Counted from the first letter of the stretch, positions 30,922 through 39,971 are shown. The stretch: 45,325 nucleotides of DNA from Streptococcus australis (GCF_003943615.1 NZ_RJPZ01000005.1:58498-103822); one strand, 5' to 3'. The notes: a model not told the origin generated them from the sequence alone. Numbers and translations are program-made.

Positions 30922-33150
30922 TTATAATTTTTTTCGCTTTAATCTTAAAGCATTGACGACGACGGATACCGAGCTAAAACTCATGGCTAGACCCGCTAAC
31001 ATAGGATTTAAAAGGGGACCTCCAAAGAGATGGAGAAGACCCATCGCTACCGGAATCGCTAAAACATTGTAGATAAAGGCCCAGAACAAATTTTCTTTGA
31101 TAGTCTGAATCGTGTAGCGACTAATTTCCAAGGCCCGGACAACATCCATCAATTGAGGTTTCATGACTACGATATCTGCACTTTCCATGGCAATATCTGT
31201 CCCAGATCCCATGGCAATCCCGATATCTGCAGTTGCAAGAGCTGGTGCATCGTTGATTCCATCTCCCACCATGATAACAGACTGGCCTTCTGCTTGCAAA
31301 TCTTGGATCACCTGAGATTTTTCTTGTGGAAGGACCTGACTGATGACCTGCCGGATTCCAGCCTTCTTGGCAATGACTTGAGCAGTTCGTTCATTATCCC
31401 CAGTTAGCATGATCACCTTCTTGCCCATTTTTTCAAGATTAGCAACCATTTCTAAACTATCTTCCTTGATGCGGTCTGCTACGCCAAATAGAGCCATTAA
31501 TCGCCCATCTTCAGCTAAGAAAATCGGGGTTTGTCCATCCTGGGTCATGACTTCCAAGTCTGCCTTGGCGAGACGAACATCGATTCCTTCCTCTTCCATT
31601 AGCGTTTGATTCCCAGCTAGATAAACCTTCCCTGCATATCTAGCAGAGAGACCCCTCCCTGTTAAACTAGAGAAGTTTTCCATCTCTAATAAGTCTAGAT
31701 GCGCTTCTTTTGCAGCATCCAGAATAGCCTGTCCCAGCGGGTGCTCGGATCTAGCTTCCAGAGATGCTAGGATTTGTAAGGCATCCTTCGTTTGACTATA
31801 GAGATAGGATGAGGACAACTGAGGTTTTCCTTGAGTGATGGTCCCTGTTTTATCGAAAACCAATACTTGAGCTTGATGGGCCAGCTCAAGGACATCCCCT
31901 CTCTTGTAGAGGATCCCATGCTCTGCGCCTAATCCTGTTCCCACCATGATGGCTGTTGGAGTCGCCAAGCCTAGCGCACACGGACAGGCAATCACCAAGA
32001 CACTAATCGTAACCGTCATAGCAAAAGTGAAGGTTTCGCCCATGATGAAGTACCAAAAGAGGCCTGATAAGAGGGCAATCCCAATGACTACAGGGACAAA
32101 GAATCCTGCCACTTGATCAGCAATCTTGGCAATCGGTGCTTTGGTTTGTTGGGCATCTTCTACCAGCTGAATGATTTGTGCTAGTAGAGTATCCCGACCA
32201 ACCTTTTCAGCTTCATAGACCAAGCTTCCTTGACCATTGATGGAGCCAGCGTAAACTGAACTGCCTTCAGTTTTTTGGATTGGGATCGATTCACCCGTTA
32301 GCATGCTTTCATCAATAGCTGATTGTCCGGAAACCACTTGACCATCAACGGCTATTTTTTCACCTGGTTTGACCAGAATGTGATCTCCAATGGCCAAGTC
32401 TTCTACAGGCAATTTCACTTCTTTTCCATCCCGTAAGACCGTCGCCTCCTTGGCAGCCAGATGCATGAGTTTTTTAATGGCTTGAGAAGTACGTCCTTTT
32501 GACAGAGTTTCAAAATATTTACCTAGCGTAATTAGGGTCAAAATCACGGCTACAGACTCATAGTAAAGCTGGTGAACATGATGATGGTGACCAAGCAAGA
32601 TATGATAAGTTCCATAGAGACTATAAAGAAAAGCTGCACTGGTAGCCAAAGCTACCAAGGCATCCATATTGGGATGACCTTTTAGAAGAGTTCGGAAACC
32701 ATTTTGATAAAAGGCTCGTCCGAAGACCATCACGGGGATGGTCAAGGCCAAAAGAACAAGGGTGTAAGTTACGGGTGCACGATCAGGTGAGACAAAAGCA
32801 GGTACAGGCAGGCCAATCATGGGACCCATTGCTAGATAAAAGAGTGGCAGGGTGAAGATGGAAGACCAAAGGAGCCGGTTTCGGATTAATTGTAGCTTGT
32901 CTCCTTCCCGTTCCTCTTGACTCTTAGCTGTATCTGGATTGTAAAGTACTGCCTCATAGCCAGCATCCGCTACCGCCTTTGAAATAGCCTCTGGACTCAA
33001 AGGCTCCCCTTGGTATTCTACCGTCATTTTTTCAGTGGTTAAATTTACCGTCGCTTTTTCAACACCGTCCAGATGATTGACAGCTTTCTCCACATTGATC
33101 ACACAGGATGCACAAGTCATCCCATTGACGACAAAGGTTTCTTCTTTCAT
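30922..33150 (-). CDS. copA: Copper-translocating P1B-type ATPase
   Basis: 742 aa copper exporter. One N-terminal HMA domain (GMTCASC, about 10-16) precedes eight membrane helices. The actuator has MLTGESIP (about 270-277), and the transport site is the CPC in VIACPCALGLATPTA (about 385-399). The phosphorylated Asp is in FDKTGTITQG (about 426-435), with MLTGDN and the hinge GDGINDAPAL further on. A His-rich GHHHHVHQ loop lies near 190. The start is the ATG at 33150 with GGAGG 9 bases upstream, overlapping the copY stop as ATGA. Expression should follow copper through CopY. Confidence 0.95.
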   Translation of the reverse strand: MKEETFVVNGMTCASCVINVEKAVNHLDGVEKATVNLTTEKMTVEYQGEPLSPEAISKAVADAGYEAVLYNPDTAKSQEEREGDKLQLIRNRLLWSSIFTLPLFYLAMGPMIGLPVPAFVSPDRAPVTYTLVLLALTIPVMVFGRAFYQNGFRTLLKGHPNMDALVALATSAAFLYSLYGTYHILLGHHHHVHQLYYESVAVILTLITLGKYFETLSKGRTSQAIKKLMHLAAKEATVLRDGKEVKLPVEDLAIGDHILVKPGEKIAVDGQVVSGQSAIDESMLTGESIPIQKTEGSSVYAGSINGQGSLVYEAEKVGRDTLLAQIIQLVEDAQQTKAPIAKIADQVAGFFVPVVIGIALLSGLFWYFIMGETFTFAMTVTISVLVIACPCALGLATPTAIMVGTGLGAEHGILYKRGDVLELAHQAQVLVFDKTGTITQGKPQLSSSYLYSQTKDALQILASLEARSEHPLGQAILDAAKEAHLDLLEMENFSSLTGRGLSARYAGKVYLAGNQTLMEEEGIDVRLAKADLEVMTQDGQTPIFLAEDGRLMALFGVADRIKEDSLEMVANLEKMGKKVIMLTGDNERTAQVIAKKAGIRQVISQVLPQEKSQVIQDLQAEGQSVIMVGDGINDAPALATADIGIAMGSGTDIAMESADIVVMKPQLMDVVRALEISRYTIQTIKENLFWAFIYNVLAIPVAMGLLHLFGGPLLNPMLAGLAMSFSSVSVVVNALRLKRKKL

Positions 33151-33581
33151 TGATCTTCCTCCACATGACTGACACAGTGACATTGCCCAGGTTGGCAATC
33201 ACATTGAACCCGCTCCACGCTCTCTTTGGATGTGAGAATCTCTTGCAAGTCTTTGATCTGTTTTTTCATCATTGGTGTTTGCTGGATCAGTTGCCCCAAT
33301 AATTGACTATGCTTGGTCAAGCAGATCTTACTTAAAACTTCATAGACAGCTGTTAAATTGGCCTCTTCTTCATTGAGGACAGCCTGATACAGATAGGTTC
33401 GACCTTCTCTTCGGCTCGTCAGATAGCCTTTATCAGCTAAGCGCCCCAAGAGGGTTTTTACCGTTGATGCGGACCAGTCCTGCTTGGTGGAAAGAATCTT
33501 AGTTATTTCTGTAGAAGTCGTTTCTCCCTTGGTCCAAAGGACTCTCATGACTTCCCATTCAGCACTTGAAATCTTAGCCAT
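33147..33581 (-). CDS. copY: CopY/TcrY family copper-responsive repressor
   Basis: 144 aa. The N-terminal winged helix (SSAEWEVMRVLWTKGETTSTEI, then SASTVKTLLGRLADKGYLTSRREGR) is of the BlaI/MecI/CopY kind. The C-terminal CDCQPGQCHC is the CxCx4CxC motif that holds Zn(II) in the repressing form and Cu(I) on release. It should bind the two TACATTTGTA boxes upstream and repress copYAZ until copper rises. It is first in the operon. Confidence 0.95.
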   Translation of the reverse strand: MAKISSAEWEVMRVLWTKGETTSTEITKILSTKQDWSASTVKTLLGRLADKGYLTSRREGRTYLYQAVLNEEEANLTAVYEVLSKICLTKHSQLLGQLIQQTPMMKKQIKDLQEILTSKESVERVQCDCQPGQCHCVSHVEEDQ

Positions 33582-33619
33582 TCATTTTCCTTTCTATCTC
33601 CTATCATGGATGGATGGTT

Positions 33620-33682
33620 TACATTTGTAGTTTTATTATACACTTCCTATTTTTCTTGTCAATACTTTTGTTTACATTTGTA
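33620..33682 (-). promoter_or_regulatory. copYAZ promoter flanked by two cop boxes
   Basis: Minus strand: -35 TTGACA (33657-33662), 16-base spacer, -10 TATAAT (33635-33640), both perfect consensus. Two identical TACATTTGTA sites, fitting the CopY operator TACANNTGTA, lie at 33673-33682 just upstream and at 33620-33629 just downstream of the start region. Confidence 0.93.
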
Positions 33683-33699
33683 GATTTATTTTACAAAAA

Positions 33700-33928
33700 A
33701 GAGGCTGGGACAAAAGTCCTAGCCTCTCAATTATCTTTGGATTGTCGAGCAAGACGCAGTGGTTGAGTGGGCTCTTTGTTCGCTTTTTAAGCTCCAAATA
33801 TGACCTAATGAGGGAAACAAAGTTTCCTTTATCTGCAACCTTCAACAGTCTCCCAGACTGTTGAAGCTGTGCGGAGGTGGGAAGACGAAATCGAATTCTA
33901 ACGAATGACCGATTTCTGTCCCACTCTC
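33700..33928 (-). repeat. Dispersed 3'-end element, copy 5, with exchanged centre (after metK)
   Basis: 229 bp, reverse orientation. Both ends match the family, but the central stem (about 45 bases) is replaced by about 95 unrelated bases from about 33774 to 33867. The new centre contains CTTCAACAGTCT/AGACTGTTGAAG (12-bp stem, CCC loop) and GGAAACaaaGTTTCC. Its right end lies 13 bases from the metK stop. In the metK direction the last hairpin leads into TTTTTTG, giving a terminator. Confidence 0.88.
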
Positions 33929-33941
33929 TCTTTCTATCTAC

Positions 33942-35132
33942 TTACTTAACTGCTTCTTTCAAGGCTTCAACCTTGTCCAAGCGTTCCCATGGAAGATCAA
34001 TATCCGTCCGTCCCATATGTCCATAAGCCGCTGTTTGACGGTAGATCGGACGTTTGAGGTCAAGCATTTGGATAATTCCTGCAGGACGAAGGTCAAAGAT
34101 TTGACGCGCAGCTTGCTCCAGCTTGCTTTCTGCTACTGTTCCTGTACCAAAGGTATCGATCCGCACAGATACAGGATGAGCCACCCCAATAGCATAAGCC
34201 AATTGTACTTCTGCTTTCTTAGCAAGACCTGCAGCCACAATGTTTTTAGCAATGTAGCGAGCTGCATAAGAAGCGGAACGGTCCACCTTAGTTGCATCCT
34301 TACCAGAGAAGGCGCCACCACCGTGACGTGAATAACCACCATAGGTATCTACGATGATCTTACGACCCGTCAAACCTGAGTCTCCTTGAGGTCCTCCGAT
34401 TACGAAACGACCTGTTGGATTGATGAAGAATTTCGTTTCGTCGTCAAGATAAGAAGCTGGAATCACTTCCTTGATGACCTTGTTAATCACATCCTCATGG
34501 ATTTGTTCATTGCTCACTTCTGGATCGTGTTGGGTTGAAATAACGACTGTATCCACGCGCACTGGCTGGTCATTTTCATCATACTCAACCGTAACTTGTG
34601 ATTTAGCATCTGGACGAAGATAGCTGATTTCACCAGACTTACGTAGCTCTGCCAAACGACGAACCAACTTGTGGCTAAGTGAGATTGGAAGTGGCATGAG
34701 TTCTTCTGTCTCATCTACCGCAAAACCAAACATGAGACCTTGGTCTCCTGCCCCGATTAAATCAAGTGGATCTTGATCAGCATTTCCACGAACTTCCAAG
34801 GCTTCATTAACCCCTTGGGCAATATCAGGAGATTGTTCTACCAATGATGGGTGTACTCCTACAGTTTCCGCTGAGAATCCATATTCTGTATTGGTGTAAC
34901 CAATTTCAGCAATGGTATCACGAACCACACGGTTAATGTCCACATAAGCATTTGTCGAAATTTCACCGAAAACATGCACTGAACCAGTATAAACAGCTGT
35001 TTCTGCAGCAACGTGTGCTTCTGGATCTTGCTCTAAAATAGCATCCAAAATAGCATCTGAAATTTGGTCTGCAATCTTATCCGGATGCCCCTCAGATACA
35101 GATTCAGACGTGAATAATTTACGTTCTGACAT
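33942..35132 (-). CDS. metK: S-adenosylmethionine synthetase
   Basis: 396 aa enzyme making SAM from ATP and Met. Signatures are [20 protein letters not shown] (about 7-26, ATP-binding), [12 protein letters not shown] (about 119-130), [21 protein letters not shown] (split at about 248-268, the P-loop-like motif) and [17 protein letters not shown] (about 272-288). Length is normal. The leader is an SMK-box that hides the ribosome binding site when SAM is present, so the gene is controlled by its own product. The gene ends in a repeat element that can terminate it. Confidence 0.97.
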   Translation of the reverse strand: MSERKLFTSESVSEGHPDKIADQISDAILDAILEQDPEAHVAAETAVYTGSVHVFGEISTNAYVDINRVVRDTIAEIGYTNTEYGFSAETVGVHPSLVEQSPDIAQGVNEALEVRGNADQDPLDLIGAGDQGLMFGFAVDETEELMPLPISLSHKLVRRLAELRKSGEISYLRPDAKSQVTVEYDENDQPVRVDTVVISTQHDPEVSNEQIHEDVINKVIKEVIPASYLDDETKFFINPTGRFVIGGPQGDSGLTGRKIIVDTYGGYSRHGGGAFSGKDATKVDRSASYAARYIAKNIVAAGLAKKAEVQLAYAIGVAHPVSVRIDTFGTGTVAESKLEQAARQIFDLRPAGIIQMLDLKRPIYRQTAAYGHMGRTDIDLPWERLDKVEALKEAVK

Positions 35133-35138
35133 AAAAAT

Positions 35139-35218
35139 GTCCCCCCTTAAAAAATATTCGTTATAGAGTTACAAAGAACTGGTAGATGCTTTCTACCACC
35201 TTATCGGGACCATATAAC
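35139..35218 (-). promoter_or_regulatory. SMK-box (SAM-III) riboswitch controlling metK
   Basis: The minus-strand leader folds with P1 GTTATA (35213-35218) / TATAAC (35160-35165) and an inner hairpin GGTAGA/TCTACC (35181-35197). GTCCC (35206-35210) can pair with GGGAC of the Shine-Dalgarno GGGGGGAC (35139-35146). Pairing of the ribosome site with an upstream anti-SD inside the aptamer is the defining feature of the SMK class, found before metK in Lactobacillales. An extended -10 TGTTATAAT lies just upstream (35225-35233). Confidence 0.9.
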
Positions 35219-35272
35219 TTAACTATTATAACACGATTTTGCACGAGAATTCCTTTTTTATTAAAAGAAAAA

Positions 35273-35293
35273 GATATAGTTTGAAACTATACC
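35273..35293 (-). terminator. Terminator of the small membrane-protein gene
   Basis: Minus-strand GGTATAGT pairs with ACTATATC (one wobble) over a 5-nt loop and runs into TTTTTCTTTT. It is placed between the membrane-protein gene at 35327 and the metK promoter. Confidence 0.7.
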
Positions 35294-35326
35294 TTCTTCA
35301 GTTAAACCGCTATTTAGCTCTAATCC

Positions 35327-35785
35327 TTATAGTAGCAAAGTCCCTATTAATACAAGGATAGTGGAAATGATAGATGGAATTCGAAATAGAAACCAATCCG
35401 GATCACCAGCAAATAACATCGAGACGAAATAGAGAGCTACAGAGACAAATAGAATCTCCTTATTGATGGTTGTCCTTCCAATACCAAGTAGGACTGTCGC
35501 AATAATATAACAAATCAAGTGAGGTCCCAAGAAGATTAGGAAGGCAATTGCCCATCCTCCTGCTAACAGAGCACTCCCTATAAACAATCCAAGATAGCCG
35601 ATGGCAAAACATATTGCAAAAGTTAGAAGGCCCGTATGAGGAACAGAATTTTCTGGGGCTTGCTCCATCATTGGTGGCTGAACAGGATTTGCTAGGCCTT
35701 GATTCGGCATGGGTGGCTGAGCTGTCCCTTCAGGAAGATCATTATGTCCTTGGTTTGGTTGATATTGTGGATCTTGATCTGACAT
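35327..35785 (-). CDS. Small membrane protein with Pro/Gln/Asn-rich N-terminus
   Basis: 152 aa, not recognised as a named family. The first 50 residues are hydrophilic and rich in Pro, Gln and Asn (QPPMPNQG and VQPPMMEQAPEN repeats of a loose PPM pattern), probably disordered and cytoplasmic. About four membrane helices follow (about 52-72, 75-100, 108-125, 133-152). It is monocistronic, with its own terminator. GAGGAG precedes the ATG. No function can be assigned from neighbours. Confidence 0.75.
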   Translation of the reverse strand: MSDQDPQYQPNQGHNDLPEGTAQPPMPNQGLANPVQPPMMEQAPENSVPHTGLLTFAICFAIGYLGLFIGSALLAGGWAIAFLIFLGPHLICYIIATVLLGIGRTTINKEILFVSVALYFVSMLFAGDPDWFLFRIPSIISTILVLIGTLLL

Positions 35786-36022
35786 CTTTATCCCTCCTCT
35801 TTTATCATCTTATAAATTGGTTTTACAGTGTATTCTACTCTTATTATACCCGATTTATTGAAATTGCATATGCTAAAATTGGTGATAAATTTTATCTATC
35901 AGCTTGATAAATTATCCATATTATTCAAATGATTTGTTTCGTGTTACAATGACTGTATTATTTTCTAATCAGTAAGGTAGCATTTCTTTTTTCCTTGCTC
36001 ATTAGAGAGGAGGAAATCATTT
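35786..36022 (+). promoter_or_regulatory. Divergent intergenic region with the amino acid ABC operon promoter
   Basis: 237 bases between divergent genes. TGTTACAAT (extended -10, hexamer 35945-35950) lies about 75 bases before the first permease. Upstream are short AT-rich inverted repeats (TATCAgctTGATA near 35897-35909) that could be an operator, but none is a match to a regulator site I know. Confidence 0.45.
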
Positions 36023-36703
36023 TTGGATTGGTCAATTGTTGAACAATATTTTCCACTCTACCAGCAGGCCTTTTTCTTGACCTTTCACATTGCCTTCTGG
36101 GGAATTTTAGGTTCATTTCTTTTAGGACTGATTGTGAGTATCATCCGACATTATCGTCTACCGATTTTAAGTCAACTAGCTGGTTGTTACATCGAACTTT
36201 CTCGAAATACACCGCTCTTGATTCAGCTCTTCTTCCTCTACTTTGGCTTACCAAGAATAGGAGTCGTCCTTTCTTCAGAAGTCTGTGCAACCATTGGTCT
36301 TATCTTTTTAGGTGGTTCCTATATGGCTGAGTCCTTCCGAAGCGGTCTAGAAGCAGTTAGCCAAACCCAGCATGAAATCGGTCTATCTATCGGGCTAACA
36401 CCCAGACAGGTATTTCGCTATGTAATCCTACCGCAAGCAACGGCAGTGGCTCTGCCTTCCTTTAGCGCCAATGTCATTTTCCTGATTAAGGAGACCTCCG
36501 TATTCTCTGTAGTCGCTTTAGCTGACCTCATGTATGTAGCAAAGGATTTAATCGGGCTCTATTACGAGACAGATATCGCCTTGGCCATGTTGGTCATTGC
36601 CTATCTGCTACTCTTACTACCGATTTCACTTCTCTTTAGTTGGATAGAAAGGAGATTACGCCATGCAGGATTCGGGAATTCAGGTACTCTTTCAGGGAAA
36701 TAA
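36023..36703 (+). CDS. Polar amino acid ABC transporter permease (first)
   Basis: 226 aa HisM/GlnP-like permease with about five membrane helices. The YIELSRNTPLLIQLFFLYFGLP segment (split, about 57-78) and the EAA loop ESFRSGLEAVSQTQHEIGLSIGL (about 107-129) are clear; the EAA loop contacts the ATPase. The start is TTG with a strong GGAGG 9 bases upstream and no alternative start fits. It overlaps the second permease by 41 bases, so the two are probably coupled and form a heterodimer. Confidence 0.92.
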   Translation: MDWSIVEQYFPLYQQAFFLTFHIAFWGILGSFLLGLIVSIIRHYRLPILSQLAGCYIELSRNTPLLIQLFFLYFGLPRIGVVLSSEVCATIGLIFLGGSYMAESFRSGLEAVSQTQHEIGLSIGLTPRQVFRYVILPQATAVALPSFSANVIFLIKETSVFSVVALADLMYVAKDLIGLYYETDIALAMLVIAYLLLLLPISLLFSWIERRLRHAGFGNSGTLSGK

Positions 36704-37340
36704 TCTCCTTCGAATACTCCAAGGCTTGGGTGTGACAATTGGAATCTCCATCGTCTCTGTCCTCCTATCTATGATCCTTGGGACCCTACTCGGCATCGTT
36801 ATGACTTCTCAATCAAAAGTCATTCGTTTACTCACTCGCTTTTATCTCGAATTTATTCGAATCATGCCCCAGTTGGTCTTGCTCTTTATCGTTTACTTCG
36901 GTTTGGCCCGCAACTTCAATATAAACATTTCTGGTGAAAGCTCAGCCATTATCGTCTTTACCCTTTGGGGAACGGCTGAGATGGGAGATTTGGTCCGTGG
37001 GGCCATCACCTCTCTTCCAAAACACCAGTTTGAAAGTGGACAGGCCTTAGGATTAAGTAAGGTCCAACTATACCGCTACATCATCATCCCACAGGTTCTC
37101 AGACGATTGCTTCCACAAGCTATTAACTTGATTACCCGTATGATTAAAACAACCTCATTAGTGGTCCTCATCGGGGTTGTAGAAGTAACCAAGGTTGGCC
37201 AACAAATCATCGATAGCAACCGCCTGACCATCCCTACCGCTTCTTTTTGGATATATGGAACCATTTTAGTCTTGTACTTTATCGTTTGCTTCCCTATTTC
37301 CAAATTAGCAGGACATTTAGAAAACCACTGGAGGAATTAA
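36663..37340 (+). CDS. Polar amino acid ABC transporter permease (second)
   Basis: 225 aa, same family as the preceding permease. Marks are YLEFIRIMPQLVLLFIVYFG (about 60-79), ESSAII-x-FTLWGTAEMGDLVRG in the middle, and the EAA-type loop SGQALGLSKVQLYRYIIIPQ (about 126-145). AAAGGAG lies before the ATG inside the upstream gene. It is followed after one base by the ATPase gene. The amino acid transported is not evident from sequence. Confidence 0.92.
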   Translation: MQDSGIQVLFQGNNLLRILQGLGVTIGISIVSVLLSMILGTLLGIVMTSQSKVIRLLTRFYLEFIRIMPQLVLLFIVYFGLARNFNINISGESSAIIVFTLWGTAEMGDLVRGAITSLPKHQFESGQALGLSKVQLYRYIIIPQVLRRLLPQAINLITRMIKTTSLVVLIGVVEVTKVGQQIIDSNRLTIPTASFWIYGTILVLYFIVCFPISKLAGHLENHWRN

Positions 37341-37341
37341 T

Positions 37342-38100
37342 ATGTCTGAAACCATTTTAGAAATCAAGGACTTAAAAAAATCCTTTGGAGACACTCCTAT
37401 CCTTCAAGGACTTTCCCTCAAGGTTCAAAAAGGGGAGGTCGTAGTAATCTTGGGGCCTTCTGGTTGTGGTAAGAGCACTCTTCTTCGTTGTATCAATGGC
37501 TTAGAAAGCATTCAAGCTGGCGATATCCTCTTAGATGGTCAATCCATCACAAGGAACCAAAAAGACTTCCACATAGTCCGCCAAAAGATTGGGATGGTTT
37601 TCCAAAGTTATGAACTCTTCCCCCATTTGGACGTCCTCCAAAACTTGATCCTAGGCCCTACAAAAGCTCAAGGACGACCTAAAGAGGAGGTCATCCAAGA
37701 AGCAGAAGAGTTACTGGAACGAGTCGGACTCTCAGATAAAAAACATAGCTACGCAAGACAGTTGTCTGGAGGACAGAAACAACGGGTAGCCATTGTTCGT
37801 TCCCTTCTCATGCATCCAGAAATTATCCTCTTCGATGAAGTGACCGCTTCTCTTGACCCTGAGATGGTGCGGGAAGTTCTGGAGCTCATCAATGACCTGG
37901 CACAAGAAGGGCGCACTATGATTCTGGTAACCCACGAGTTACAGTTCGCACAAGCCATTGCCGATCGGATCATTTTCTTGGATCAGGGCAAAATTACTGA
38001 AGAAGGAAGTGCTCACTCCTTCTTTACCAACCCACAAACCCAACGAGCACAAGAATTTTTAAATGTATTTGACTTTAGCCAATTTGGCTCATATCTATAA
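37342..38100 (+). CDS. Amino acid ABC transporter ATP-binding protein
   Basis: 252 aa ABC ATPase. Walker A is GPSGCGKSTLL (about 38-48), the Q-loop is VFQSYELFPHLDVLQN, the signature LSGGQKQRVAIVRSL (about 140-154), Walker B IILFDEVTASLDPE (about 161-174), and the switch His in LVTHELQFA. The D-loop region has FDEVTAS in place of the more common FDEPTSA, which occurs in this subfamily. It pairs with the two permeases and the lipoprotein. Confidence 0.95.
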   Translation: MSETILEIKDLKKSFGDTPILQGLSLKVQKGEVVVILGPSGCGKSTLLRCINGLESIQAGDILLDGQSITRNQKDFHIVRQKIGMVFQSYELFPHLDVLQNLILGPTKAQGRPKEEVIQEAEELLERVGLSDKKHSYARQLSGGQKQRVAIVRSLLMHPEIILFDEVTASLDPEMVREVLELINDLAQEGRTMILVTHELQFAQAIADRIIFLDQGKITEEGSAHSFFTNPQTQRAQEFLNVFDFSQFGSYL

Positions 38101-38111
38101 AGGAGATTTTT

Positions 38112-38963
38112 ATGAAATTCATTAAACCAATTTTAGTTCTATTCACCTTCGCCCTTGCTCTACTCTTTATCACAGCTTGTGGATCTAGCAAAACTACTTC
38201 TTCCGGCTCAAAAGCACGTACCATTGAAGAAATCAAGAAAAGTGGTGAGCTTCGTATCGCAGTCTTTGGGGACAAAAAACCATTTGGATATGTTGATAAT
38301 GACGGTTCATACCAAGGATATGATATCGAACTAGGAAATCAATTAGCCAAAGACCTAGGAGTCAAACCTAAATATGTTTCAGTGGATGCGGCTAACCGTG
38401 CCGAATACTTGATTTCCAACAAAGTGGATATCACCTTGGCCAACTTCACCGTAACAGATGAGCGCAAGAAACAAGTAGACTTCGCCCTTCCTTACATGAA
38501 GGTTTCACTCGGTGTAGTGTCTCCTAAAGATAAAGTCATCACAGATGTGAAACAATTGGAAGGAAAAACCTTAATCGTAACCAAGGGGACCACTGCTGAA
38601 ACTTACTTCGAAAAGAACCATCCAGAAGTAAAACTTCAAAAGTATGACCAATACAGCGATGCCTATCAAGCTCTCCTAGATGGACGTGGGGATGCCTTCT
38701 CAACAGACAACACTGAAGTCCTTGCTTGGGCACTTGAAAACAAGGGATACGAAGTTGGAATTACCTCACTTGGTGATCCAGATACGATTGCACCTGCTGT
38801 TCAAAAAGGAAACAAAGAACTCCTCGATTTCATTAATGATGACATTAAAAAGCTTGGTAAAGAAAACTTCTTCCACAAAGCTTACGATAAAACTCTTCAT
38901 CCAACATACGGAGATGCTGCAAAAGCAGATGATCTCGTTGTTGAAGGTGGCGAAGTGAAATAA
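38112..38963 (+). CDS. Amino acid ABC transporter substrate-binding lipoprotein
   Basis: 283 aa. A lipoprotein signal (MKFIKPILVLFTFALALLFI) ends in the lipobox ITAC, with Cys23 as the lipid anchor. A family 3 solute-binding fold follows: ELRIAVFGDKKPFGYVDNDG, YQGYDIELGNQLAKDLGVK and NKVDITLANFTVTDERKKQVDFA, then GKTLIVTKGTTAETYF. It resembles streptococcal polar amino acid binders, but the residues seen do not decide the ligand. It is last in its operon; the stop is followed after 7 bases by repeat copy 6. Confidence 0.93.
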   Translation: MKFIKPILVLFTFALALLFITACGSSKTTSSGSKARTIEEIKKSGELRIAVFGDKKPFGYVDNDGSYQGYDIELGNQLAKDLGVKPKYVSVDAANRAEYLISNKVDITLANFTVTDERKKQVDFALPYMKVSLGVVSPKDKVITDVKQLEGKTLIVTKGTTAETYFEKNHPEVKLQKYDQYSDAYQALLDGRGDAFSTDNTEVLAWALENKGYEVGITSLGDPDTIAPAVQKGNKELLDFINDDIKKLGKENFFHKAYDKTLHPTYGDAAKADDLVVEGGEVK

Positions 38964-38970
38964 CAAATAA

Positions 38971-39145
38971 AGAGGCTGGGACAAAAGTCCTAGCCTCTCA
39001 ATTTTCTTTGGATTGTCGAGCAAGACGCAGTGGTTGAGTGGGCTCTACTACGCTGATTTCATCAGCTTTTACAGCCCTACTCAACTGTGCGGAGGTGGGA
39101 CGACGAAATCGAATTCTAACGAATGACCGATTTCTGTCCCACTCT
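38971..39145 (-). repeat. Dispersed 3'-end element, copy 6 (after the binding-protein gene)
   Basis: 175 bp in reverse orientation relative to copy 1, lying downstream of a plus-strand gene, so its AGAGGCTGGGAC end faces that gene. All three hairpins are intact. The far end, GTCCCACTCTC followed by TTTTTTTTT, would terminate plus-strand transcription with the outer GTGGGAC stem. Confidence 0.9.
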
Positions 39146-39402
39146 CTTTTTTTTAGTCAAAAACTATCTTCCACTGGTGGCGACTGGTCGTTTCCTCCAA
39201 AAGCATGCACTCAGTAAGACATCGATGGTTAAACAGAGAGGGGATCTGTAGAGGCCATAGCAAAACTTTCGTGCCATCATATTCACCTTCCTCTCATTCA
39301 CATCCTAAAAACGAGTAGGAAAAATTCCTTTAACAAAATGATTACATGAATTAGCAGAGACTATAGTATATTCATCTAACTTTCTTACAAAGACAAAGGA
39401 AT
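39146..39402. other. Gap between repeat copy 6 and the deaminase gene
   Basis: 257 bases with no credible reading frame, no strong hairpin and no promoter I can defend. The only mild feature is a T-run at its left end that belongs to the repeat. Confidence 0.5.
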
Positions 39403-39870
39403 CTAAATAAAATCTGCCTCTGCAATAGCTTCTTTCACCACTTCCAATGGAAGGTGGACCAATTCTACTTCTTTTTCTCGGTAAAGATACTCTGCATATT
39501 CATCGATGCGGTATTGATGGATATAAACAACCCGCTTGCAGCCAACTTGAAGCAACTGCTTGGTACAATTGAGGCAAGGGAAATGGGTCACATAGGCTGT
39601 GAAACCTTTGGGAATTCCTCGTTCCGCTCCCTGTAAAATGGCATTGACTTCTGCATGGAGGGTCCGGACACAGTGCCCTTCCACCATGAGGCAGTCATGA
39701 TCCAAGCAATGTTCTGTACCAGAGACAGAGCCATTGTAGCCCGTCGCAACCACCTTATGATCCTTGACTAATACAGCCCCTACCTTGGCCCGCTTACAGG
39801 TTGCGCGATTTGATATTAACAAAGCCTGCGCTGCAAAATACTCATCCCAGGCTAACCGTTTATGTCCCAC
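39403..39870 (-). CDS. dCMP deaminase family protein (ComEB-like)
   Basis: 155 aa zinc deaminase converting dCMP to dUMP, related to B. subtilis ComEB. Zinc and catalytic sites are HAEVNAILQ (about 72-80) and PCLNC (about 98-102); CKRAKVGAVLV and the ATGYNGSVSGTEHC stretch are typical. I place the start at the GTG at 39870: AAGGAGGA lies 8 bases upstream and the protein then begins close to KRLAWDEYF as in relatives. An ATG 39 bases earlier has no ribosome site. No late competence genes adjoin it, so a nucleotide role is more likely. Confidence 0.88.
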   Translation of the reverse strand: MGHKRLAWDEYFAAQALLISNRATCKRAKVGAVLVKDHKVVATGYNGSVSGTEHCLDHDCLMVEGHCVRTLHAEVNAILQGAERGIPKGFTAYVTHFPCLNCTKQLLQVGCKRVVYIHQYRIDEYAEYLYREKEVELVHLPLEVVKEAIAEADFI

Positions 39871-39971
39871 AGTCTTGTCCTCCTTCATGAACCTTCTAAT
39901 TTTTTTCATTATAGCACGAAATCAGCTGAAATAAAAGAAGTCATTGTCACAACCGATTCCTTCATCTAAAA

